DNA of 40,134 bases from an uncultured Lachnospiraceae bacterium. GTDB lineage: Bacteria; Bacillota; Clostridia; Lachnospirales; Lachnospiraceae. The DNA is taken from contig CANSTU010000027.1 of assembly GCA_947650005.1 (NCBI GenBank), positions 1 to 40,134 on the forward strand, in the 5' to 3' direction. Position 1 is the stretch's first letter. Each line of letters starts with the position of its first letter. Made by a program: the position numbers and the translations under genes. The notes below the pieces were generated by a model. The model worked only from the letters and a program-made list of their open reading frames with translations. It had not been told where the DNA came from and searched no databases. Shown in pieces: positions 26,812 through 34,575 of the stretch.

Positions 26812-26972
26812 GATAAGCGATAGAGGGAGTGCATGGCACAGGGCATTCGGTTTTTCATGCCGTCTGGCGGTACAGGATGTTTTCAATCAAGTGCCGCATT
26901 CCCGGGGCAGGAGAAAGCTGCCCATAGCAACGGTGTTCCGGCAGGGGCCGGTTTTCTGCGGAGGATATGATT
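26812..26972 (+). other. purA leader with several hairpins
   Basis: About 160 untranslated bases contain consecutive short stems: GGCAT/ATGCC, GCGGTAC/GTGCCGC, GGGCAG/CTGCCC and CCGG/CCGG. No known riboswitch consensus was recognised. Confidence 0.4.
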
Positions 26973-28268
26973 ATGGTGAAAGCGGTTGTAGGCGCAAACT
27001 GGGGCGATGAGGGGAAGGGAAAGATTACGGATATGCTGGCGAGGGAGGCGGATATTATTATCCGGTTCCAAGGTGGCGCGAATGCGGGGCATACCATTGT
27101 GAACGACTATGGGAAATTCGCTCTGCATACCCTGCCCTCCGGCGTGTTTTACGGGCATACCACCAGCATCATCGGAAACGGTGTGGCGCTGAATATCCCG
27201 ATTCTCATGGATGAGTTGAAATCCCTCGTGGATCGGGGCGTGCCGCAGCCTAAGCTGTTGGTTTCGGACCGGGCGCAGATGGTGATGCCCTATCACATCC
27301 TTTTTGACCAGTATGAGGAAGAACGCCTGGGAGGAAGATCCTTTGGTTCTACGAAGTCAGGAATCGCCCCTTTCTATTCCGATAAATATGCCAAGATCGG
27401 TTTTCAGGTATGCGAGCTGTTTGGGGAAGAAGGGCTGAAAGAAAAGCTGGCAAGGGTCTGCGAGACCAAAAACGTGCTGCTGGAGCATTTATATCATAAA
27501 CCTGCGCTGGATGCGGACGCACTATACGCAACCCTGATGGAATATAAGGAGAAGATCGCTCCCTTCGTATGCGATACCTCCCTTTATCTGGATCAGGCTA
27601 TCCGGGAGGGAAAGAATATCCTGTTGGAAGGGCAGCTGGGTACGCTCAAAGATCCGGATCACGGAATCTATCCTATGGTAACCTCTTCCTCCACACTGGC
27701 GGCCTACGGGGCCATCGGGGCAGGAATTCCGCCGTACGAGATCAGGAAAGTGGTGACCGTCTGTAAGGCGTATTCCTCCGCAGTGGGGGCAGGAGCCTTC
27801 GTGTCGGAGATCTTCGGAGAAGAAGCGGATGAACTGAGACGCCGGGGAGGCGACGGGGGAGAATACGGGGCCACGACAGGACGGCCGCGGCGGATGGGCT
27901 GGTTTGACTGTGTAGCCTCCCGGTATGGCTGCCGCTTGCAGGGAACCACTGATGTGGCCTTTACGGTATTGGATGTGCTGGGATATCTGGACGAGATCCC
28001 GGTATGTATAGGATATGAGGTGGACGGGGAGACGACCACGGATTTCCCCGCGAGTTGGAAGCTGGAGAAAGCGAAACCGGTGCTCACGACTCTGCCCGGA
28101 TGGAAATGTGATATCCGCGGGATCCGGGAATATGGACAACTGCCGGAAAATTGCAGGAAGTATGTGGAGTTTGTGGAGGAGCAGATCGGTTATCCCATCA
28201 CCATGGTGAGCAACGGCCCTGGCAGGGAGGATATCATCTACAGGGAATCGACGCTCGGAAAGGCGTGA
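26973..28268 (+). CDS. purA: Adenylosuccinate synthetase
   Basis: This 431-residue enzyme converts IMP and aspartate to adenylosuccinate with GTP, the first step from IMP to AMP. The GTP loop GDEGKGK is at 11-17, the IMP site is GGANAGHTI, and GSTKSGIAP, EGQLGT and TGRPRRMGWFD follow. The length is normal. The ATG at 26973 is eight bases after GGAGG; the ATG at 26967 is only two bases away. It has its own promoter, separate from purC-F-B. Confidence 0.96.
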   Translation: MVKAVVGANWGDEGKGKITDMLAREADIIIRFQGGANAGHTIVNDYGKFALHTLPSGVFYGHTTSIIGNGVALNIPILMDELKSLVDRGVPQPKLLVSDRAQMVMPYHILFDQYEEERLGGRSFGSTKSGIAPFYSDKYAKIGFQVCELFGEEGLKEKLARVCETKNVLLEHLYHKPALDADALYATLMEYKEKIAPFVCDTSLYLDQAIREGKNILLEGQLGTLKDPDHGIYPMVTSSSTLAAYGAIGAGIPPYEIRKVVTVCKAYSSAVGAGAFVSEIFGEEADELRRRGGDGGEYGATTGRPRRMGWFDCVASRYGCRLQGTTDVAFTVLDVLGYLDEIPVCIGYEVDGETTTDFPASWKLEKAKPVLTTLPGWKCDIRGIREYGQLPENCRKYVEFVEEQIGYPITMVSNGPGREDIIYRESTLGKA

Positions 28269-28279
28269 CGGACACCCCA

Positions 28280-29209
28280 ATGGTGCAGAACCTGGAATAT
28301 TATAAAGTATTTTATCATGTGGCGCGGTGCGGATCTTTGACCCTTGCGGCCCGGGAACTGTCCATCAGCCAACCGGCGGTGAGCCAGTCTCTAAAGCTGC
28401 TTGAGGCCGGGGCGGGAGCCCGGCTCTTCGTGCGCAGCGCCAGAGGCGTGAAGCTGACCAAAGAGGGAGAATTGCTGTATACCCACGTGGCCAGGGGATA
28501 CGAACAGATCGAGTTGGGCGAAAAGAGGCTCCGGCAGATGCTGAACCTGGAGCTGGGAGAGATCCATATCGGGGCGTCAGACATGGCGCTTCGGTTTTAT
28601 CTCCTGCCCTACCTGGAACGCTTCCATGAGATTTGTCCCGGCATCCGCATCCTGGTGAGCAACGCCCCCACACCGGAGACGCTCGCTTCCCTGCGGGAGG
28701 GCAAAATCGATTTCGGATTGGTGAGCACCCCCTTTGCGGAAGACGGGCTTTCCTGCAAGAAGGCGCGTGAAATAGAGGATGTATTTGTGGCGGGCAGGAA
28801 GTTCATGCAGTACAAAAACCGGATGCTGGATCTGCAGGAATTGGAACGCCTCCCCCTGATCAGCCTGGAGGGGAAGACCAGCACGGGAAGCTATATGGAA
28901 AGCTTCCTGGCCCAAAACGGGGTACATATGAACCCGGAATTCGAACTGGCCACCAGCGACATGATTGTCCAGTTCGCCTGCAGGAATTTGGGCGTGGGAA
29001 GCGTGGTACGGGATTTCGCATCCAAAGAACTGGAAACGGGCCGGCTGTTTGAACTGCGTTTTCATACCATGATACCCAAGAGGTATATCTGCGTGGTGAC
29101 AGGAAAGGACGGAACGCTGTCCGCGGCATCGGAAAGGCTGTTGCGCCTGATGGAAGGAGAGGATACCCTTACGGGGAATAGGAAAACGGAAAATGGCGCG
29201 CCAGATTGA
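28280..29209 (+). CDS. LysR-family transcriptional regulator
   Basis: The 309-residue regulator has an N-terminal winged helix (FYHVARCGSLTLAARELSISQPAVSQSLKLLEAGAGARLF) and a LysR substrate-binding domain (about 90-295). It starts 11 bases after the purA stop without a clear ribosome site, suggesting translational coupling. A GTG at 28265 overlapping the purA stop is an alternative start. Most LysR proteins act on divergent neighbours; none is divergent here, so the target is unknown. Confidence 0.85.
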   Translation: MVQNLEYYKVFYHVARCGSLTLAARELSISQPAVSQSLKLLEAGAGARLFVRSARGVKLTKEGELLYTHVARGYEQIELGEKRLRQMLNLELGEIHIGASDMALRFYLLPYLERFHEICPGIRILVSNAPTPETLASLREGKIDFGLVSTPFAEDGLSCKKAREIEDVFVAGRKFMQYKNRMLDLQELERLPLISLEGKTSTGSYMESFLAQNGVHMNPEFELATSDMIVQFACRNLGVGSVVRDFASKELETGRLFELRFHTMIPKRYICVVTGKDGTLSAASERLLRLMEGEDTLTGNRKTENGAPD

Positions 29210-29240
29210 CGATTAATTGTTATGGATTTTTGATTCAGGA

Positions 29241-29535
29241 GCCGTTAAAGCGGGGTGAAGGGAGAAAAATTGAAAGAAATGCGCTTTCAATTTTCTTGAT
29301 ATAAATGCGTGCCAAAGCACGCGGAGGGGAGAAAAATTGAAAGAAATGCACTTTTAATTTCTTTGATTAAATGCGTGCCAAAGCACGCGGAGGGGAGAAA
29401 AATTGAAAGAAATGCACTTTTAATTTCTTTGATTAAATGCGTGCCAAAGCACGCGGAAGGGAGAAAAATTGAAAGAAATGCGCTTTCAATTTTCTTGATA
29501 TAAATGCGCGCCAAAGCACGCAGATAGGAGAAAAA
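29241..29535 (+). repeat. Tandem array of 66-bp hairpin-SD units
   Basis: Unit starts at about 29241 (degenerate), 29307, 29373, 29439 and 29506. Each unit has a hairpin such as GCGTGC, loop CAAA, GCACGC; then a purine-rich GGAGGGGAGAAAA; then a second AT-rich hairpin (TTGAAAG/CTTTCAA in some units). The last unit ends in AGATAGGAGAAAAA and the ATG of the HAD gene, so its SD is used. The 66-base period keeps frames open on both strands, producing repetitive spurious peptides. Confidence 0.8.
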
Positions 29536-30138
29536 ATGATACGGACGATTATTTTTGACATTGGAAATGTCCTGACGGCTTTTGGCTGGCGGGATTTCAT
29601 GGGAAGCTTCGGTTTTGATAAAGAGACGGAAGCGAAGGTATGCCGGGCCACGGTGGAAAGCCCCTTCTGGTGCGAATGTGACAGGGGCGTACTTAGCGAC
29701 GAAGAGATTCTGGACGGATTCATCCAAAACGACCCAACTGTAGAAAAAGAACTTCGCCAGGTCTATTCCAATCTTCATGGGATTGTGACGCGGCTGGACT
29801 ACGCCATTCCCTGGATCCAGGAACTGAAGGAAAAGGGGTACCAGGTTCTGGTACTCTCCAACTTTTCCGAAAAAGGATGGCATGAAAACCAGGATGCCCT
29901 GGATTTCATGGAATATGTGGATGGAGGAATCATTTCCTATACGAAACAGCTGATCAAGCCGGATCCAGCCATTTACCGCCTGCTTCTAGACCAATATGGC
30001 CTCAAAGCAGAGGAATGCGTCTTCCTGGACGATACTGCCGTAAATGTAAAGGGCGCGGAGAGCGTGGGAATGAACGGCATTGTGTTCGAAAATCGGGAGC
30101 AGGCCATTGCGGAGCTGAAGAAACTGGGCGTGGAATAG
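29536..30138 (+). CDS. HAD-superfamily phosphatase, YihX-like
   Basis: The 200-residue hydrolase has the HAD core: nucleophile Asp8 in FDIGNVL, VLSNFSEKG (motif II), LIKPDPAIY (motif III lysine) and VFLDDTAVNV (motif IV). Motif I is D-x-G rather than D-x-D, as in YihX-type alpha-glucose-1-phosphate phosphatases, so a small sugar phosphate is a reasonable but unproven substrate. AGATAGGAG from the last tandem unit is the ribosome site, placed seven bases before the ATG. Confidence 0.85.
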   Translation: MIRTIIFDIGNVLTAFGWRDFMGSFGFDKETEAKVCRATVESPFWCECDRGVLSDEEILDGFIQNDPTVEKELRQVYSNLHGIVTRLDYAIPWIQELKEKGYQVLVLSNFSEKGWHENQDALDFMEYVDGGIISYTKQLIKPDPAIYRLLLDQYGLKAEECVFLDDTAVNVKGAESVGMNGIVFENREQAIAELKKLGVE

Positions 30139-30161
30139 AGGAATGCTGATGCGCCCTCCTC

Positions 30162-30386
30162 TCAACTGTCCGCCTCTTCCCGACGTTCCCGCACCTTTTT
30201 AAGCAGCCACAGATAGATCCAAAGAAGGATGGGCAGGCCGATATCAGCCACCAGAAGGGCTGCAAAGAGCCTGTCTGATCCGGGAAAATCTAAGAAGGCC
30301 ACGATCAGTGTGGCGAGATAGAGCAGGACGAGCAGCCCGATGGAAATCAGGGCTGCTATTTGCTTGGCTGTTTTCTTCGTTTTCAT
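30162..30386 (-). CDS. Small two-span membrane protein
   Basis: This 74-residue protein has a basic N-terminus (MKTKKTAKQ), hydrophobic segments at about 10-32 and 40-62, and a charged tail (KKVRERREEADS). AAAGGAG lies ten bases before the ATG. It is convergent with the HAD gene. The function is unknown; the composition fits a real small membrane protein rather than a chance frame. Confidence 0.65.
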   Translation of the reverse strand: MKTKKTAKQIAALISIGLLVLLYLATLIVAFLDFPGSDRLFAALLVADIGLPILLWIYLWLLKKVRERREEADS

Positions 30387-30743
30387 CTGCGATAGGCTCC
30401 TTTGCGGTTGGATTAGCGAATCTACGTTATAAATGGTTTGCGGGCATATAATATTTCAATGGCGCTGCAGTTGGGATATCATAGGCAGACGCTAGAAAAT
30501 AGACAATCCTCCTCCGGATTCACGTCCTCACTCAGCTGAACAGCGGTGCTAAGGCCGTATAGGACGCATGGAGGGACAGTGTAATGCGGACAGAACCGAT
30601 ACACAGCGGTGGGAGCGAAAGGATCACGTATGCTCCATGATTGTTACAAATTTATAGCACATCCAAAGAAGGGATGCAAGTATGAGATGATATTTTTCGT
30701 ATAACAGACAAATATTGTACTCACCCTTTTAGACCGGTGCGTA
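30387..30743. other. Intergenic region without recognised gene
   Basis: No convincing frame, tRNA or known riboswitch was found. The segment at about 30515-30640 is GC-richer than its surroundings and may be a remnant; minus-strand translation is interrupted by stops. Confidence 0.4.
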
Positions 30744-30760
30744 GTATAATTCAATTATAC
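30744..30760. promoter_or_regulatory. Perfect palindrome overlapping a -10 box
   Basis: GTATAATT C AATTATAC contains TATAAT at 30745-30750. A repressor bound here would occlude the promoter of the TIM-barrel/oxidoreductase operon. No strong -35 was found. Confidence 0.45.
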
Positions 30761-30971
30761 GTCAAAGCATCGATATGCTTATTGCGCAAATTGTGTAAAT
30801 AAAAATTGATTGCGGGCGGTTCAAACGGAAGCGGGGGATGGAGGCAGCTGTGAGTTTCGCGTCGCACAGCCGCAGAGGAGGCGGTATAGAGATTGGGTTG
30901 GAAGATGTCTGTCGGCCATTTTTCGATCGGTCCCTGAGCCGTTCGCCGGCGGCAGGATGGAGGTTAATTTA

Positions 30972-31850
30972 ATGAAGGAAAAGATCAGGATTTCCGGTTT
31001 CGCGGATGAGATCAGCACGGATTTCATCAGTCAGCTGGAAACGGTCACCGCCCTGGGGATGCGTTATATTTCCCTGCGGTCGGCAGACGGAAAGGGGATT
31101 GCGGACTATACGGCCCAGGAGGTGGAGGAGAAGCTTTTGCCAAAGCTTTCCGAATATCAGGTAAAGGTATCCTCCCTGGGTTCGCCAATCGGAAAGGTAG
31201 GGGTGGAAGACGAGGAGGGCTTCCAGAAGCAGAAGGAGCAGTTGGAGGAGCTGTGTGGAATCTGTAAAGTGCTGGGATGTAAGTATATCCGTATGTTCAG
31301 CTTCTTTATTCCGGAGGGGAAGGATCCGGAGGATTACCGGAAAACAGTGATCGATAAGCTGGGCCAGTTTTTGGAGATTGCCCGGAGACACGATGTGATC
31401 CTGCTTCATGAAAACGAGAAGGAGATCTATGGCGATACAGGCGCCAGATGCAAAACTCTTTTTGAGACATTGGGAAGCGGCCACTTCCGGGCAGCCTTTG
31501 ATTTCGCCAATTTTGTTCAGTGCGGGGAGGATACGGAGGCCTGCTGGGATCTGTTGCAGCCTTATATCGAATATATTCATATTAAGGATGCGGTCTCCAC
31601 GGACAAGGAGAATGTGGTATGCGGAACAGGGGAGGGAAAGATTGCACAACTGTTACGCCGTGCCATTGTGGAAGAAGGTTATGAAGGTTTCCTGACGCTG
31701 GAGCCACATTTGGTACTTTTTGATTCCCTTGCATCTTTAGAGACTACTGCGGCGGAGAATGTCATCAAAGAGAACAAGGCCAAGGATGGGGCGGAAGGGT
31801 ATGCGATGCAATACCGTGCGCTGCGGGCGATTTTAGATGAAATTCCGTAA
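30972..31850 (+). CDS. TIM-barrel sugar isomerase/epimerase-like protein 1 (AP endonuclease 2 family)
   Basis: This 292-residue protein of the xylose-isomerase-like TIM-barrel family should isomerise, epimerise or cleave a sugar or keto-sugar using a divalent metal. Likely metal or active residues lie in LLHENEKEIYG, AFDFANFVQCGED, YIHIKDA and LTLEPHL. The start at 30972 (MKEKIRISGF) has GGAGG eight bases upstream; a longer frame from 30810 runs through the promoter-proximal leader. It is first of four genes alternating with Gfo/Idh oxidoreductases. Confidence 0.85.
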   Translation: MKEKIRISGFADEISTDFISQLETVTALGMRYISLRSADGKGIADYTAQEVEEKLLPKLSEYQVKVSSLGSPIGKVGVEDEEGFQKQKEQLEELCGICKVLGCKYIRMFSFFIPEGKDPEDYRKTVIDKLGQFLEIARRHDVILLHENEKEIYGDTGARCKTLFETLGSGHFRAAFDFANFVQCGEDTEACWDLLQPYIEYIHIKDAVSTDKENVVCGTGEGKIAQLLRRAIVEEGYEGFLTLEPHLVLFDSLASLETTAAENVIKENKAKDGAEGYAMQYRALRAILDEIP

Positions 31851-31904
31851 GCGCTATTGTAAGGAATATTGTGAAATCTACGTTTTCACGATGTTGATGG
31901 GTAT

Positions 31905-32011
31905 GCCTGCTGAAGTAGGTAGATGGAAGCTTGTGTGAAATCTTTGGTTTCCTATGAAACGAGAGTTTCCTTAACCTGATTTGTATGCTTGCTGAAGCAG
32001 GTATATGGGAG
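31905..32011 (+). repeat. Composite hairpin-SD repeat before oxidoreductase 1
   Basis: There are two cassettes: stem around TGAA then AGATGGAAG (31905-31929), and an 8-bp stem around TGAA then ATATGGGAG (31985-32011). Between them GTTTC-GAAAC-GTTTC (31947-31969) can form either of two exclusive hairpins. The layout is repeated at 33264-33369. A further AAAGGAG before the ATG is the likely ribosome site. Confidence 0.65.
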
Positions 32012-32040
32012 TTTGCTAAAAGAGAAAGGAGAGCTTTATC

Positions 32041-33228
32041 ATGGAAAAGATTCGTTTTGGCCTGATCGGTATCGGAGCGCAGGGAGGCGCTTATGCCGGA
32101 TTTCTGACTGGGAAGGGAGGGATGCCGGGAATGCCGGCACCGGAGTGCCCGCCCCACTGTGCGCTTGGGGCTCTGTGCGATATTGATCCGGAGAAGGAGG
32201 CCCTTTGCAAGAAAGAATATCCGGAGTATCCTTTTTATAAGGATTGGAAGGAAATGGTCGCGTCCGGCAATGTGGATGCGGTAATCACCACGGTGCCCCA
32301 TTATCTGCATACGGAAATCGCCATTTACTGTCTGGAGCATGGCATGAATGTGTTGGTGGAAAAGCCGGCAGGCGTGTACGCCAAGGCTGTTCGTGAGATG
32401 AATGAGTGCGCTGCGGCCCACCCGGACGTGGCTTTCGGGATCATGTTCAACCAGAGAACCAATAAACTGTACCAGAAGGTGAAAGAACTCGTGGCGAGCG
32501 GAGAACTGGGAGAGATCCGCCGTACCAGCTGGATCATCAATTCCTGGTGGCGTCCGGATAGTTACTATGCACAGAGTGCATGGCGTGCCACTTGGGGCGG
32601 AGAAGGCGGCGGAGTCCTCGTGAATCAGGCTCCCCATCAGCTGGATCTGTGGCAGTGGATCTGCGGTGTGCCCAATCGGGTATATGCGAAATGTGTGTAC
32701 GGCAGCCATAGGAATATTATCGTGGAAAACGATGTGACTGTGGTGACGGAATATCCCAACGGCGCAACAGGCAGCTTCATCACCTGTACGCATGATCCCA
32801 TCGGTACGGACCGTCTGGAGATCGATCTCACCGGCGGCAAGATTGTGGTGGACGACAGCAGGAAGGCGACAGTCTATCGTTTGAACAAAGACGAAAATGA
32901 GATGAACGCTTCCATGAGTATGATGGAGGTGGCCCGCCTAACCATGGGGAATTCTGCGGGCGGTCTGTATACGACGGAAGAATTTGAGAATACGGATGGC
33001 TGGGGCATGCAGCACATTACGGTTATGGAGGATTTTGCACTGCATATCCTGGAGGGAAGGCCGCTTCTGGCGCCTGGCTCGGACGGTATCAACGGCGTGA
33101 ACCTGGCTAATGCGATTCTGTTGTCTTCCTGGCTTGGCAAGGAAGTGGAAAACCCGGTGGACGAGGATGTCTATCTGGCAGAATTGAACAAGAAGATCGC
33201 GGAGGAAGGGAAATTCCCCACCAGGTAA
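32041..33228 (+). CDS. Gfo/Idh/MocA-family oxidoreductase 1
   Basis: This 395-residue NAD(P)-dependent dehydrogenase is expected to act on a sugar, inositol or glycoside hydroxyl. The N-terminal Rossmann motif GLIGIGAQGG is followed by TTVPHYLHTEIA and the EKPAG motif with its conserved lysine. The C-terminal alpha/beta domain has GGGVLVNQAPHQLDLWQW with the usual catalytic histidine. At 395 residues it is slightly longer than typical members, mostly near residues 24-40. The pairing with TIM-barrel enzymes suggests oxidation to a keto sugar that the partner rearranges or eliminates. Confidence 0.9.
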   Translation: MEKIRFGLIGIGAQGGAYAGFLTGKGGMPGMPAPECPPHCALGALCDIDPEKEALCKKEYPEYPFYKDWKEMVASGNVDAVITTVPHYLHTEIAIYCLEHGMNVLVEKPAGVYAKAVREMNECAAAHPDVAFGIMFNQRTNKLYQKVKELVASGELGEIRRTSWIINSWWRPDSYYAQSAWRATWGGEGGGVLVNQAPHQLDLWQWICGVPNRVYAKCVYGSHRNIIVENDVTVVTEYPNGATGSFITCTHDPIGTDRLEIDLTGGKIVVDDSRKATVYRLNKDENEMNASMSMMEVARLTMGNSAGGLYTTEEFENTDGWGMQHITVMEDFALHILEGRPLLAPGSDGINGVNLANAILLSSWLGKEVENPVDEDVYLAELNKKIAEEGKFPTR

Positions 33229-33263
33229 TGAAACAGGATGCGGTATAATAGCGTGAAATGAAT

Positions 33264-33369
33264 GCCCGCTAAGGCGGGCAGACGGGAGTTAGCGCGAAAT
33301 CTTTGGTTTCCCAGGAAACGAAGTTTCCTTTGCTTGAATTGAGTGCCCGTCAAGGCGGGCAGATGGGAG
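33264..33369 (+). repeat. Composite hairpin-SD repeat before oxidoreductase 2
   Basis: GCCCGC, TAAG, GCGGGC, AGACGGGAG (33264-33288); then GTTTCC-GGAAAC-GTTTCC (33306-33328), whose middle part can pair either way; then GCCCGT, CAAG, GCGGGC, AGATGGGAG (33345-33369). The last GGGAG is the ribosome site for the ATG at 33380. Confidence 0.75.
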
Positions 33370-33379
33370 TTAGGTTAAT

Positions 33380-34390
33380 ATGAAGAGAGCAGCGGTTATT
33401 GGGCTTGGGGATATCTCGAGTATTCATATCATGGCGATCGATAAGAACCCTGAGATCACGCTGGCAGCGGTGTGCGATATCGACGGGACGGCAAGGGAGC
33501 ATGCGCCAAAGGACGTTCCATTCTATACGGATTTCAGGGAAATGATTGAAAGGGAGAAACCGGATGCGGTTCATATCTGCCTACCCCATTATCTGCATGT
33601 TCCGGTGTCCGAGGAAGCGGCAGGGAGGGGCGTCCATGTGTTCTGTGAGAAGCCGGTGGCGTTGAATACGCAGGAGGCGGAGGCATTTGCGGCGTTTGAG
33701 GCGTCCCATCCCGAGATCCATATGGGTATCTGCCTCCAGAACCGGTATAATGAATCCGTAGAAATGCTTAAGGGGCTCATAGACAGCGGAGAGTATGGGC
33801 AGGTGACGGGGACAAGGGGAATTGTTCCCTGGGCCCGGGAGAAATCCTATTATGATGTAAAACCCTGGAGAGGGAAGTGGGAGACGGCTGGTGGCGGCTG
33901 TATGATCAATCAGTCGGTTCATACGCTGGATCTTCTCTATCATCTGGGAGGTCCGGTCACGGCTGTGAAGGCTTCGGTGAGCCAGCTTCTGGATTACGGC
34001 ATTGAGGTGGAGGACACGGTGTCCGCCAGGCTTACCTATGCCAATGGCGCCCGTGGTTTATTTTTAGCCACCAACGCGAACTATCGCAATGAAAGCGTGC
34101 AGATCAGCGTGCAAATGGAAAAGGCAGAGTTTTCCATCATCGATAATGTACTTTATCGTTTAAATTCAGACGGCGGAAGGGAGAGACTGGTGGAAGATGA
34201 GAAGCTTCCTGGTACAAAATTCTATTATGGGGCCAGCCATGGGAAGCTGATCAATCAATTTTATCGGGAAATCGAAACGGGAGGCAGCGACTATATCCAT
34301 GTGTCGGATGCGGTGATGAGTATCCGGCTGATCGATGCGATTCAGAAGTCCGGACGAAGCGGCGAAACGGTGCAGGTTATTCCGGAATGA
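33380..34390 (+). CDS. Gfo/Idh/MocA-family oxidoreductase 2
   Basis: This 336-residue dehydrogenase is distinct from the preceding one (shorter, low similarity). It has the Rossmann motif GLGDISS, ICLPHYLHVPVSEE, the CEKPVA lysine motif, and GGGCMINQSVHTLDLL with the catalytic histidine. Two such enzymes in one operon could oxidise and later re-reduce a sugar via a keto intermediate, or act at different positions; this is inference. It is embedded between hairpin-SD repeats in the four-gene operon. Confidence 0.9.
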   Translation: MKRAAVIGLGDISSIHIMAIDKNPEITLAAVCDIDGTAREHAPKDVPFYTDFREMIEREKPDAVHICLPHYLHVPVSEEAAGRGVHVFCEKPVALNTQEAEAFAAFEASHPEIHMGICLQNRYNESVEMLKGLIDSGEYGQVTGTRGIVPWAREKSYYDVKPWRGKWETAGGGCMINQSVHTLDLLYHLGGPVTAVKASVSQLLDYGIEVEDTVSARLTYANGARGLFLATNANYRNESVQISVQMEKAEFSIIDNVLYRLNSDGGRERLVEDEKLPGTKFYYGASHGKLINQFYREIETGGSDYIHVSDAVMSIRLIDAIQKSGRSGETVQVIPE

Positions 34391-34458
34391 GCGGGTAAAG
34401 CAAACGTTTTGGGCTGTGTGCGTTCTTGGGCGCAGAGGGGATCTCCCTGATTTGTCTT

Positions 34459-34482
34459 CCCGCTAAAGCGGGCAGATGGGAA
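34459..34482 (+). promoter_or_regulatory. Hairpin-SD cassette in the gap before TIM barrel 2
   Basis: CCCGC, TAAA, GCGGG, C, AGATGGGAA, preceded by CTGATTTG. It lies about 95 bases before the next start, which uses its own GGAGG. Confidence 0.6.
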
Positions 34483-34575
34483 CAAAGATGAAAACGAGCC
34501 GGAGGAACGGGAATTTTCCGGCCGATGAGGGTTGGCCGGCAGAAGATATGTGCCGACAGATTGGAGGAAATAATC

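Noticed and set aside
29241-29535. CRISPR array
   Set aside because: The units are contiguous 66-base tandem repeats without unique spacers, and no cas genes are nearby.
29287-29883. Repetitive proteins encoded by the tandem array on either strand
   Set aside because: Frames stay open only because the unit length is a multiple of three; hairpins and SD-like runs explain the sequence better, and the minus frame continues antisense to the HAD gene.
30480-30640. Riboswitch or small stable RNA upstream of the TIM-barrel operon
   Set aside because: No recognised consensus, no convincing long stem, and no terminator or SD linkage.
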